Source of the DNA: Planctomycetota bacterium
GTDB taxonomy: Bacteria > Planctomycetota > SZUA-567
Length of the DNA stretch: 47,474 nucleotides
Direction of reading: 5' to 3'
Assembly: GCA_031270685.1 (NCBI GenBank)
Contig: JAISXA010000099.1
Coordinates: forward strand, 1 to 47,474
The first letter of the stretch is position 1. Each line of letters opens with the position of its first letter. A program made the translations under genes and the position numbers. Shown here in pieces: positions 30,368 through 38,450 of the stretch. Below the pieces are notes generated by a model, which was given only the letters and a program-made list of their open reading frames with translations, made no database searches and was not told the origin of the DNA.

Positions 30368-31516
30368 TTAACGCAGCGCGTCGTCGAGATCGGCGATCAG
30401 GTCCGCGACGTTCTCGATGCCGATCGACAAGCGGAGAAGCCGGTTGTTGATGCCGAGGCGGTCCTTGATCGCCGCATCCATGGCGGCGTGGGTCTGGACG
30501 GTGGGAAAGGTGATGAGCGATTCGACGCCGCCGAGACTTTCGGCGAAGGCAAACACCTTTACCGCCGCCAATGCGCGCGGAACCAGATCCGGGTCGTCCA
30601 CTTCGATTGACAGCATGCCCCCGAATCCCCGCGCCTGCCTTCGCAGCCGTTCATGCCCGGGGTCGCCGGCCAGGCCGGGATAATACACCCGCGCGACGCG
30701 CGGATGCCCGGCCAGGAATGCGGCGATCGCCTGCGCATTCTCCTGCTGCCGGTCCATGCGAATCGCCAGGGTTTTCAGCCCGCGCAGAAGAAGCCATGAA
30801 TCCATGGGACCGGGAATGCCGCCGCCGGCGTTTTGGATGGCGGCCAGTCGCGTCCCCATTTCCTCGCTGCGGCAGACCGCCGCTCCGGCGACCACGTCGT
30901 TATGCCCGCTCAGGTATTTGGTGGCGCTGTACACCGCGATGTCGACGCCATGCTGGAGCGGCTTGAACAGGTAGGGGGTGAGAAACGTGTTGTCCAAAAC
31001 CATGGTCGCGCCCGCGGCGTGCGCGGCGTCGGCGAGGGTCGCGACGTCCGCCACCCGCATCAGGGGATTGGTCGGGATTTCCGCCACCAGCGCCGCCACG
31101 TCGCCCGCGTCCAACTCGCGCAGCACGGCCCGGGTGTCCGAGGTGTCGACATAAACGGGAACTACGCCGACCGGCCGGAAGAACTGTTCCAGCAGCCGAA
31201 TGGTGCCGCCGTAAGGATCCTCGGTGCAAACGACGCGCCTGCGTTTCGATTCGATGACCAGGCGCACAACGGCGTCCAGCGCCGCCATGCCGGACGCGAA
31301 GGCGCAGGCCCTGGCGCCGCCGTCAATTTCGGCAAGCGCCTTTTCCAATGCGGAGCGGGTGGGGTTGGTGGTGCGCGAATAGTCGTAGCCGGTGCTTTCA
31401 CCCAAACGCGGGTGGCTGAAGGTCGCTGTTTGATGGATTGGGGTCGACAGGGATCCGGTGCGCGGGTCGCTCCGTCCGCCCGCCTGCGCCAAACAGGTTT
31501 CCAGTTGCATTCGCAT
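30368..31516 (-). CDS. Cys/Met-metabolism PLP enzyme (cystathionine gamma-synthase-like)
   Basis: This 382-residue paralogue of 29184 has TTNPTRSALEKALAEIDGG, FASGMAALD, EDPYGGTIRLLE, the PLP lysine block YSATKYLSGHND and SLGGVESLITFPTVQTH. As the first gene of the pair it is probably the O-acylhomoserine-consuming cystathionine gamma-synthase (MetI/MetB role), but lyase activity is possible. ATG 31516 has AGGAAAGG 3-5 bp upstream; ATG 31510, two codons later, has better spacing. It diverges from the ThiF-rhodanese gene over a shared 34-bp dyad. Confidence 0.88.
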   Translation of the reverse strand: MRMQLETCLAQAGGRSDPRTGSLSTPIHQTATFSHPRLGESTGYDYSRTTNPTRSALEKALAEIDGGARACAFASGMAALDAVVRLVIESKRRRVVCTEDPYGGTIRLLEQFFRPVGVVPVYVDTSDTRAVLRELDAGDVAALVAEIPTNPLMRVADVATLADAAHAAGATMVLDNTFLTPYLFKPLQHGVDIAVYSATKYLSGHNDVVAGAAVCRSEEMGTRLAAIQNAGGGIPGPMDSWLLLRGLKTLAIRMDRQQENAQAIAAFLAGHPRVARVYYPGLAGDPGHERLRRQARGFGGMLSIEVDDPDLVPRALAAVKVFAFAESLGGVESLITFPTVQTHAAMDAAIKDRLGINNRLLRLSIGIENVADLIADLDDALR

Positions 31517-31525
31517 CGCCCTTTC

Positions 31526-31559
31526 CTATCATAGCGGTCATATATGATCACTATGATAG
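31526..31559. promoter_or_regulatory. Concentric 34-bp dyad between divergent sulfur operons
   Basis: The arms CTATCATAG (31526-31534) and CTATGATAG (31551-31559) are perfect inverted repeats. The centre TCATATATGA (31538-31547) is a palindrome about the same axis (31542.5). TATGAT in each arm could be the -10 of each divergent transcript, so one repressor could shut both. Confidence 0.7.
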
Positions 31560-31584
31560 AAATGATAAGCTATAGGGATGCGCG

Positions 31585-32760
31585 ATGGAAGCCCTAAAAC
31601 CGGGCGCTGGCGAAAATATCCCCGCGGAAAACGAAATCAGGCGTTACGGACGGCAAATCATCATTCCCGAAATCGGTTGGGACGGCCAGAACAGGCTGAA
31701 ACAGGCCAGGGTGCTGGTGGTGGGCGCCGGCGGATTGGGATCGCCGGTGGTTTTGTACCTCGCGGCGGCGGGGGTGGGCTGCATCGGGTTGGTCGACGCC
31801 GATATGGTCGACGAATCCAATTTGCAGCGCCAGGTGCTTTACGCCGCCCGGGATGTCGGTTGTCCCAAGGCGCGGTCGGCGCGGGACAGAATTCTGGCGC
31901 TCAATCCGCTGGTGCGGGCGATCGCCTTCGAGACAGTCCTCGACAGCGCCAACGCCATGGAAATAATCGGCGATTTCGACGCGGTCGTCGACTGTTCGGA
32001 CAATTTTCCCACCCGCTACCTGGTGAATGACGCCTGCGTGCTCCTGGGGAAGCCGAACGTGTTCGGGGCGGTTCAGCGCTTCGAAGGGCAGGCGAGCGTT
32101 TTTGCCGCGCCGAACGCCCCCTGCTACCGCTGTTTCTTCGCCGAGCCGCCCGGACCGGGAGCGGCGCCGACCTGCGCCGAAGCTGGCGTCCTGGGCGTTC
32201 TTCCCGGCATTATCGGGTGCATCCAGGCCGCCGAGACCATCAAGCTTCTCCTGGGCGCCGAAAACACCCTGGCGGGGCGTTTGCTGCTGGTCGACGCCTG
32301 GACGATGCGCTTCCGCGAACTGGCCGTCAGGAAGGATCCGCGCTGCCCCGTATGCGGCGAAAATCCCTGCATTCGGGAGCTGATCGATTACCGGGCGTTT
32401 TGCGGCGTCGGGAAGTCCGGCGTCGCGGAAGAAAACCGGAGCATAAACGCGCTGGCGCTGAAAGCCATGATGGAGATGGATCCCCGGCTCAAAATCGTTG
32501 AAATAAGGGAGCCGCACGAGAGCGAGCTCGTCGCCTTTCCAAACCGTTCGGTCATGACCTTGCGCGAGGTGAGGCAACGGCGGAATGAGTTCGACCCGTC
32601 GCGGGTCGTGGTGTTCGCCTGCAAATTCGGCATCCGCAGCGGGTACGCCGTCCGACTGCTCGTGGAGACGGGGTATGCGGGCAAGGTGTTCAATCTGCGC
32701 GACGGCATTTTCGGCTGGATGCGGGAAATCGGGAAGCCGTTTTCCGGAGACGGGGGATGA
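31585..32760 (+). CDS. ThiF/MoeB-type adenylyltransferase with C-terminal rhodanese domain
   Basis: This 391-residue E1-like enzyme has the N-terminal block RYGRQIIIPEIG, the ATP loop VVGAGGLGSP, DADMVDESNLQRQV, the zinc pairs CYRC and CPVC, and the catalytic Cys region PTCAEAGVLGVLPG. A rhodanese domain follows, with its active-site loop ACKFGIRS. MoeZ/Uba4-like proteins activate the C-terminus of a small sulfur carrier (MoaD/ThiS/CysO) and load it with sulfur. No carrier gene is in the window. It heads a four-gene operon; its stop overlaps the next start by 4 bp. AGGGA precedes the ATG. Confidence 0.92.
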   Translation: MEALKPGAGENIPAENEIRRYGRQIIIPEIGWDGQNRLKQARVLVVGAGGLGSPVVLYLAAAGVGCIGLVDADMVDESNLQRQVLYAARDVGCPKARSARDRILALNPLVRAIAFETVLDSANAMEIIGDFDAVVDCSDNFPTRYLVNDACVLLGKPNVFGAVQRFEGQASVFAAPNAPCYRCFFAEPPGPGAAPTCAEAGVLGVLPGIIGCIQAAETIKLLLGAENTLAGRLLLVDAWTMRFRELAVRKDPRCPVCGENPCIRELIDYRAFCGVGKSGVAEENRSINALALKAMMEMDPRLKIVEIREPHESELVAFPNRSVMTLREVRQRRNEFDPSRVVVFACKFGIRSGYAVRLLVETGYAGKVFNLRDGIFGWMREIGKPFSGDGG

Positions 32761-33818
32761 AGGTCCTGGTAGGGCTTAGCGGCGGCGTCGATTCGGCGGT
32801 GACCGCCGCGCTTTTGAAAAAAAGGGGTTGCCGGGTCGCCGGCGTCACCATGAGCCTTTGGCGGGGCGGGCGCTATCGCGGCGGCGAAAAGGACGCCTGT
32901 TTCGGCCCGGGCGAAAAAGAGGACATCGCGGCCGCCGCCGAGGTGTGCCGCGTCCTCGATATTCCCCACGCGGTGATCGACTGTTCCGAGGCGTACGAAC
33001 GCCTGGTGGTGGAATACTTTCGAAGCGAATACCTCGCCGGCCGGACGCCCAATCCCTGCGTGCGCTGCAACGGCGCGGTCAAGTTCGGCCTTCTGCCGCG
33101 ACTGGCGAAAGCGGCGGGCATGGGCTTCGAGCGTTTCGCCACCGGCCATTACGCGCGGCTGATTCCCGGGCCGGATCGCATGCGGCTGCATAGCGGAAAG
33201 GACGGGAACCGGGATCAGGCATATTTTCTCCACCGCCTGGGACAGGAACAACTGCGAACCGGACTGATGCCGCTTGGCGAGTTCGACAAGCGGCGGGTAA
33301 GGGACATGGCGCGGGAGTTCGGCCTGCCCGTTCATGACCGGCCGGACAGCCAGGATTTCTATTCGGGCGATCACAGGGAATTGCTGAAAGTCGGCGCCGG
33401 ACGGGGAAGAATCGTCCACACTTCGGGTCGTTGCCTGGGATGGCACGGGGGTTTTTGGAATTTCACCGTCGGCCAGAGAAAAGGGTTGAAGATATCGCAT
33501 CCCACCCCCTTGTACGTGGTTGAAATCGATCCCGGGCGGAACGTGGTGGTGGTTGGCGGCGCCGACGCGGCGACCAGCCGCGCCCTGACCGCCGGCGACG
33601 TGAATTGGGTGTCCATTCCCCCCCCGAAGTCGGAATTCTCCGCCGGCATCAAGGTGCGTTCCTCCGGCCGCGTCGTTCCCTGCCGGGTGGTCCCGGGGGA
33701 GGGGGGGTTCCGCGCCGGTTTTCCCGACGGGATTTTCGGGGTGGCGCCCGGCCAGTCGGCGGTTTTGTATCAAGGCGATATGGTGCTTGGCGGCGGGGTC
33801 ATCGCCTCGGCGGAATAA
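32757..33818 (+). CDS. MnmA-like tRNA thiouridylase paralogue lacking the second catalytic Cys
   Basis: This 353-residue protein has the PP-loop ATPase motif GLSGGVDSAVTA (residues 6-17), NPCVRCN (Cys 101 and 104), FATGHYAR, DQAYFLHRL and the C-terminal barrel with FTVGQRKGL and YVVEIDP. Standard MnmA makes 2-thiouridine at tRNA position 34, using a Cys in SQDICF; here the block is SQDFYS, with Tyr 202 at that position. It retains an NPCxxC pair that could hold a metal or Fe-S cluster, as in some non-redox thiolases. Its start overlaps the ThiF-rhodanese stop. A role other than mnm5s2U synthesis is possible. Confidence 0.82.
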   Translation: MKVLVGLSGGVDSAVTAALLKKRGCRVAGVTMSLWRGGRYRGGEKDACFGPGEKEDIAAAAEVCRVLDIPHAVIDCSEAYERLVVEYFRSEYLAGRTPNPCVRCNGAVKFGLLPRLAKAAGMGFERFATGHYARLIPGPDRMRLHSGKDGNRDQAYFLHRLGQEQLRTGLMPLGEFDKRRVRDMAREFGLPVHDRPDSQDFYSGDHRELLKVGAGRGRIVHTSGRCLGWHGGFWNFTVGQRKGLKISHPTPLYVVEIDPGRNVVVVGGADAATSRALTAGDVNWVSIPPPKSEFSAGIKVRSSGRVVPCRVVPGEGGFRAGFPDGIFGVAPGQSAVLYQGDMVLGGGVIASAE

Positions 33819-33834
33819 ACCGGGAAGGGAAACC

Positions 33835-34947
33835 ATGGAGCTGCCGGCGGTATTGAGGAAGGCGCGGGAAAAGCGCTTCGCCCTGACCCCGCAGGAAATC
33901 GCGGCGTTGCTCGCATTGGACGCCGACGCGGATCTTGCCGCATTGTTCAGGTCCGCGTACGCGGTCAAATGCGCGCATTCGGGGAAAAACGTCAGCCTGC
34001 GCGGCCTTATCGAGATGGGAAACGTATGCGCGAAAAACTGCCTGTATTGCGGAATCCGCCGCGACAACGCGAAGGTGGAGCGTTTCAGCATCGCCGGGGA
34101 TCAGGTCGTCCGGATGGCCGAATGGGCCTATCGGGAGAGGTATGGATCCGTGGTCATCCAGTCCGGCGAGGTGGAATCGGATGAACACACGGAATTCGTC
34201 GCCGCGATAGTGCGGAAAATAGCCGCTTTCTCCGGCGGGGAATTGAGCGTCACGCTCTCCCTGGGGGAACAGCGCGGGGAGGTGTACCGTTATTGGCGCG
34301 AAGCCGGGGCGCGGCGCTATCTTTTGCGCATTGAGACCTCATCGCCCGAATTGTACCGGAGCCTGCATCCGTCCGATCACAGCTTTCGCCGGCGCCTGGA
34401 ATGCCTCCGCGCGCTGCGGGAACTCGGCTACCAGGTCGGAAGCGGCGTCATGTCCGGCCTGCCCGGACAGAGCGTCGGGCAGTTGGCGAACGACCTGCTC
34501 TTCTTCCGCGACCTGGACATCGACATGATCGGCATGGGGCCTTTCGTCCCCCATCCCGACACCCCGCTCGGCGCAGGGACGCCCCTGTCCGCGGAGCTCC
34601 GGTCGCGGCAATTGCGGATCGGTTTGAAGATGATCGCCGTGGCGCGGTTGTATCTGCACGACGTCAATATCGCCGCGACGACCGTGCTCCAGGCCCTGGC
34701 GCCGGACGGGCGCGAACGCGGTCTGCTGGCCGGGGCCAATGTGCTTATGCCGAACATCACCGACGCCGAGTATCGGGAAAAGTACCGGTTGTACCCGGAC
34801 AAGCCCTGCATCGACGAAAACGCCGGACAGTGCCGCGGATGCCTGTCGCTGCGGGTGGCGGGAATAGGCGAAGCGATTCTGTGGGGGCAAAGCGGGGATT
34901 CGCCGCATTATTTGCGCCGTTGCGGGAACCGCGCCGACATCGCCTGA
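33835..34947 (+). CDS. HydE-like radical SAM enzyme
   Basis: This 370-residue protein has the radical SAM triad CAKNCLYC (Cys 65, 69, 72) followed by GIRRDN, then YLLRIETSSPELYRSLHP, GSGVMSGLPGQS, MIGMGPFVPHPDTPL, and ATTVLQALAPDGRERGLLAGANVLMPN, read in parts. The C-terminal DKPCIDENAGQCRGCLSLRV carries three more Cys. These match HydE, the maturase that builds the H-cluster of [FeFe]-hydrogenase. HydF, HydG and a hydrogenase are not in this window. Here it lies between an MnmA-like gene and larE. I use ATG 33835 with AAGGGAAA upstream; a longer frame overlaps the previous gene. Confidence 0.9.
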   Translation: MELPAVLRKAREKRFALTPQEIAALLALDADADLAALFRSAYAVKCAHSGKNVSLRGLIEMGNVCAKNCLYCGIRRDNAKVERFSIAGDQVVRMAEWAYRERYGSVVIQSGEVESDEHTEFVAAIVRKIAAFSGGELSVTLSLGEQRGEVYRYWREAGARRYLLRIETSSPELYRSLHPSDHSFRRRLECLRALRELGYQVGSGVMSGLPGQSVGQLANDLLFFRDLDIDMIGMGPFVPHPDTPLGAGTPLSAELRSRQLRIGLKMIAVARLYLHDVNIAATTVLQALAPDGRERGLLAGANVLMPNITDAEYREKYRLYPDKPCIDENAGQCRGCLSLRVAGIGEAILWGQSGDSPHYLRRCGNRADIA

Positions 34948-35069
34948 GGCGGTTGCGGCGCGGTTCCGCGACGCGCGCCGGCCTGATTCCGGCTGTTCGG
35001 CGGGCAAGACCGTCTGCCGGCGGACAATCCACCCGCGCCGCGAAAACTGATGGAAAGGAATAAATCGTC

Positions 35070-35927
35070 ATGAACGCGGAGATCGGGGAATCCAGTGAGC
35101 AAGAGATCCGGAAGCGGGTGGATGCGGCGCTTGCCGGCATGACGCGCCCGTTGGTGGCGCTGTCGGGGGGCGTCGACAGCGCCCTGCTGGCGGCAAGGGT
35201 CTCGGCGGTCGGCGGCGGCGCGGCGACCCTGGTGGGAGCGATGTACGCCGGGGAGGAAACCGAGCGCGCGCGAATGGTGGCGCGACTGCTTGGCCTTCCC
35301 CATCACGAGGTGTTCGTGGACGCGCTGTCGGTCGAGGAAATCCGCTCCAATCCCGTCGATCGCTGTTATCATTGCCGGCGCTTCGGCATGGGGCGCCTGG
35401 TGGAGCTGGCGGCGGCGGAAGGCTATGGAACAGTCGTCGACGGCGAAAACGCGGATGACGCCGGCGATTATCGCCCAGGCGTTCGGGCCATGCGGGAGTT
35501 GGGACTTCGCGCTCCATTGCGGGAAGCGGGGATGACCAAGGCGATGGTCCGCCGCTGGTCGGCCGAGCTGGGACTTCCCACGGCCGACCTTCCTGCCGCG
35601 GCCTGCCTGGCGAGCCGCTTCCCCTACGGCTCGCCCTTGACCGCCGCCGCATTGCGGCGGGTCGAACGCGCGGAAGCCTATCTTCGCGGTCAAGGCCTGC
35701 GGCAGGTTCGGGTCCGCCATTACGGGGATACGGCGTGCATCGAAGCGGAGCGGGAGGCTATTCCCCGCCTCGCCGCCTCGCCGTTGCGCGAGAAGATTCT
35801 GGATGCGTTTTTTGGATTTGGGTACAGTCGGGTATCCGTGGACCTGGCCGGATACAGGATGGGGAGCCTGAATCCGGTCGGCATAACCGACTCCGGTCCC
35901 GCTCCCCAAGATGGGGCGACGGCATGA
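35070..35927 (+). CDS. larE: LarE-type ATP-dependent sulfur transferase
   Basis: This 285-residue PP-loop protein has LSGGVDSALLAA (31-42), the NPVDRCYHC pair (Cys 99 and 102), GENADDAGDYRPG and the sulfur-donor Cys 179 in AACLASRFPYG. LarE supplies sulfur to the nickel-pincer nucleotide of lactate racemase and related enzymes, either by sacrificing this Cys or via a 4Fe-4S cluster in multi-Cys versions. LarB and LarC are not in this window. AAAGGA precedes the ATG. It ends the ThiF-MnmA-HydE-LarE run, though a 122-bp gap separates it from HydE. It converges with fusA. Confidence 0.9.
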   Translation: MNAEIGESSEQEIRKRVDAALAGMTRPLVALSGGVDSALLAARVSAVGGGAATLVGAMYAGEETERARMVARLLGLPHHEVFVDALSVEEIRSNPVDRCYHCRRFGMGRLVELAAAEGYGTVVDGENADDAGDYRPGVRAMRELGLRAPLREAGMTKAMVRRWSAELGLPTADLPAAACLASRFPYGSPLTAAALRRVERAEAYLRGQGLRQVRVRHYGDTACIEAEREAIPRLAASPLREKILDAFFGFGYSRVSVDLAGYRMGSLNPVGITDSGPAPQDGATA

Positions 35928-35939
35928 AAGCTTGCTTTT

Positions 35940-35990
35940 GAAGAAAACCAATCGAACCGTCGTTCGAGTCGTTTCTAAGGTTGTGACGCC
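35940..35990. repeat. Degenerate hairpin between larE and fusA
   Basis: ATCGAAC and GTTCGAGT pair around a short CGTC loop, with flanks like the family B hairpin ends (TTTTGAAGAAAA before, TTTCTAAGG after). The two genes converge here, so it may act as a bidirectional end signal, or be a decayed B half. Confidence 0.45.
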
Positions 35991-36005
35991 TCGACAGCCG
36001 CGGCT

Positions 36006-38114
36006 TCAGGCCGACTTGGCGTTTTTGCCGTCGTTCTTGCGCCGCTCGGCGACGACCCCCTCGGCGATCTTGAGCGGCACGGTTTCGTATTGCTCGAAAT
36101 GCATGGTGAAGGACGCCCGGCCCTGGGTCATGTTGCGCAGGTCGGAAGCGTAACCGAACATGTTGGCGAGCGGAACCATCGCCCTGATCTGCTGGCCGAA
36201 TCCCTGAGGCTCCATGGCGTTGATGCGGCCGCGCTTGGAGCAGAGGTTGCCGGCGACGGCGCCGGCGAATTCCTCCGGCGTGAAAACGTTGACGCTCATC
36301 ACCGGTTCAAGAAGCTGCGGATTCGCCGCCAGGAACGCTTTCTTGAAGGCCATGGAGGCGCAGGTGCGGAACGCCTGTTCGGACGAATCCACCTCGTGGT
36401 GCTTGCCGTCGAAAAGCGTGACCCGCACATCGACCACCGGATATCCCGCCCACGCGCCCTTGACCAGCGCGTCGGCGACGCCCTTTTGGACGGCGGGGAT
36501 GTACTCCCTGGGAATCGCGCCGCCGACGACGGCGTTGACGAATTCGAATCCGGACCCGGGCGGCAGCGACTCCACGCGCAGCGCGACCTGGGCGAATTGG
36601 CCGCGGCCGCCGGTCTGCTTGGCGAAGCGCTCGTTGACCTCGCTCTCGATGGTGGCGGTTTCGCGGTAGGCGACCTGCGGTGCGCCCGAATCGACCTCGA
36701 CGCCGAACTCGCGACGCATGCGGTCGACGAGGATGTCGAGATGCAGCTCGCCCATGCCGGCGATGAGGGTGTCCTCGGTTTCATGATCGGTGGAGACCAG
36801 GAAGGTGGGATCCTCCTCGGAAAGCTTTTGCAGCGCCTTCGACAGCTTGTCGCGTTCGCCCTTGTCCTTGGGGGACACCGCGATCGACAGAACCGGGGAG
36901 GGGAACTCGATCGCCTCGAGGATGATCGGATCGTTTTCCGCGCAGATGGTGTCGCCGGTCATGGCGTCGCCGATGCCGATGACCGCGCCGATCTCGCCTT
37001 CATGCAGGCAATCCACCAACTCCTGGCGGTTGGCGTGCATACGCATGATGCGACCGACGCGCTGGCGCTTGTTCTGGGTGGAATTGAGGACGAAGGTGCC
37101 GCTCTCCAGTCTGCCGGAATAGACGCGGACATACACCAGCTTGCCGACGTGGCGGTCGGTCATGATCTTGAAGGCGATGGCGGAAAGAGGATCGCCGCCG
37201 CCGGGGACGCGCCTGCGGACGCTGCCCCGGGCGGATTCGCCGATGATCGGCGGCTTGTCGGCGGGGCTGGGCAGATAGTCGACGATGGCGTCGAGGAGCA
37301 GTTGCACGCCCTTGTTCCTGAAGGCGCTGCCGCACAGGACGGGGACGATCTTCTGGTTGTGCGTGGCCTGCTTGACGACCGCGCGCAGTTCGCCGGGCGC
37401 GATCTCCCGCCCTTCGAGGTATTTCTCCATCAGGCCGTCGTCGTGCTCCGAAGCCTTTTCGAGCAGGTTCATCCGCCACGTTTCGGCGACTTCCCCCATG
37501 TTCTCCGGAATTGGCTCCACGCGGACGGTGACGCCCTTGTCCCTTTCGTCGAAATAGCGGGCGTTGTTCTCGACCAGATCTACGATGCCGCCGAATTCCT
37601 GGCCTTCGCCGATGGGGATGGCGATCGGCACCGCGTTCGCTCCGAGAATGTCCTGGATCTTCCGCACCACGCCGAAAAAGTCGGCGCCGACGCGGTCCAT
37701 CTTGTTCACGAAGGCGATGCGCGGAACCTCGTACTTGTCCGCCTGGCGCCAGACCGTCTCGGACTGGGGTTCCACGCCGCCGACCGCGCAGAACAACCCG
37801 ATGACGCCGTCCAGCACCCGGAGACTGCGTTCCACCTCCGCGGTGAAATCGACGTGGCCGGGGGTGTCGATAAGGTTGATCTGGCACTCGCGCCACATGG
37901 TGGTGGTGGCCGCCGAGGTGATGGTGATGCCGCGCTCCTGTTCCTGGGCCATCCAGTCCATCGTGGCCGCGCCGTCGTGGGTCTCGCCGATCTTGTGGTT
38001 TTTCCCGGTGTAAAAAAGAATGCGCTCCGAGCAGGTCGTCTTGCCCGCGTCGATATGCGCCATGATGCCGATATTCCGTACCCGCGACAGCGGGATGCTG
38101 CGTTCAACTGACAT
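36006..38114 (-). CDS. fusA: Elongation factor G
   Basis: This 702-residue translational GTPase has the P-loop AHIDAGKTT (19-27), [18 protein letters not shown] and NKMDRVG in domain I, followed by domains II-V with [10 protein letters not shown]-type sequence ([16 protein letters not shown]) and [14 protein letters not shown]. It drives ribosome translocation and, with RRF, recycling. The ATG at 38114 gives a canonical N-terminus. It is a single transcript: family A repeat A5 ends 31 bp upstream. Sequence is close to bacterial EF-G1, unlike the divergent EF-G at 45849. Confidence 0.97.
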   Translation of the reverse strand: MSVERSIPLSRVRNIGIMAHIDAGKTTCSERILFYTGKNHKIGETHDGAATMDWMAQEQERGITITSAATTTMWRECQINLIDTPGHVDFTAEVERSLRVLDGVIGLFCAVGGVEPQSETVWRQADKYEVPRIAFVNKMDRVGADFFGVVRKIQDILGANAVPIAIPIGEGQEFGGIVDLVENNARYFDERDKGVTVRVEPIPENMGEVAETWRMNLLEKASEHDDGLMEKYLEGREIAPGELRAVVKQATHNQKIVPVLCGSAFRNKGVQLLLDAIVDYLPSPADKPPIIGESARGSVRRRVPGGGDPLSAIAFKIMTDRHVGKLVYVRVYSGRLESGTFVLNSTQNKRQRVGRIMRMHANRQELVDCLHEGEIGAVIGIGDAMTGDTICAENDPIILEAIEFPSPVLSIAVSPKDKGERDKLSKALQKLSEEDPTFLVSTDHETEDTLIAGMGELHLDILVDRMRREFGVEVDSGAPQVAYRETATIESEVNERFAKQTGGRGQFAQVALRVESLPPGSGFEFVNAVVGGAIPREYIPAVQKGVADALVKGAWAGYPVVDVRVTLFDGKHHEVDSSEQAFRTCASMAFKKAFLAANPQLLEPVMSVNVFTPEEFAGAVAGNLCSKRGRINAMEPQGFGQQIRAMVPLANMFGYASDLRNMTQGRASFTMHFEQYETVPLKIAEGVVAERRKNDGKNAKSA

Positions 38115-38145
38115 GGCGGCGATGCTCCTGTACGTCGACTTTTAA

Positions 38146-38275
38146 CTGAAGTTTTGCAAAATGGCGATAAACCGCCAATCGCCACGTTGCAAAAATCGAA
38201 AACGCCTGTGCCGCAAGGATCGTGATCTTTACAAATTGGGCATTCGGCGGTTTGAATGCCCAATTTGCCACCTTC
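38146..38275 (-). repeat. Family A two-hairpin repeat, copy A5
   Basis: It begins CTGAAGTTTTGCAAAATGGC and ends CAATTTGCCACCTTCA. On the minus strand, hairpin I has loop AAACCGCC and hairpin II has loop GGCGGTTT. The core has GCCGCAAGGATCGTGA. It lies 31 bp upstream of the fusA start, so it is in the likely fusA leader or promoter zone. Confidence 0.85.
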
Positions 38276-38380
38276 AAAGATTCAACCGCTTCCGTTTCAA
38301 TGGCTTGTTTTTTTCGTCAACCCTGCCCAAGAAGGAGGCGTTGCAAAAAAACGGCGCCGAAACGAATCCCCCGAAACTTC

Positions 38381-38426
38381 AAAGGAAATCAATCGGAGGG
38401 TCGATTGATTTCCTTCAAAAGTCCAC
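38381..38426. repeat. B-like solo hairpin upstream of fusA region
   Basis: AAAGGAAATCAATCGGA pairs with TCGATTGATTTCCTT, followed by CAAAAGTCCAC. It nearly matches the hairpin at 21636. It lies 25 bp beyond the DUF4912 gene stop, so it may end that transcript. Confidence 0.7.
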
Positions 38427-38450
38427 TGTCCAGAAACATCGATTACCGCG

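Larger units (their letters stand above)
38115..38450. other. 336-bp gene-free region of nested repeats upstream of fusA
   Basis: It holds repeat A5 (38146-38275) and a B-like hairpin (38381-38426), bounded on the left by GTCGACTTTT (38134-38143) and on the right by AAAAGTCCAC, a near copy of the family B termini. The middle (TTTTTTTCGTCAACCC, then CCCGAAACTTC) resembles the inside of B3. This looks like a diverged B element into which an A element has gone. No gene is seen. Confidence 0.6.

Noticed and set aside
34948-35069. Possible tRNA or small RNA between the HydE-like gene and larE
   Set aside because: No cloverleaf or CCA-like end could be folded by eye; it is a plain GC-rich spacer.
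36090-38111. Long plus-strand frame across fusA (673 residues)
   Set aside because: Antisense to fusA, compositionally biased, no recognisable domain; an artefact of codon bias in GC-rich DNA.
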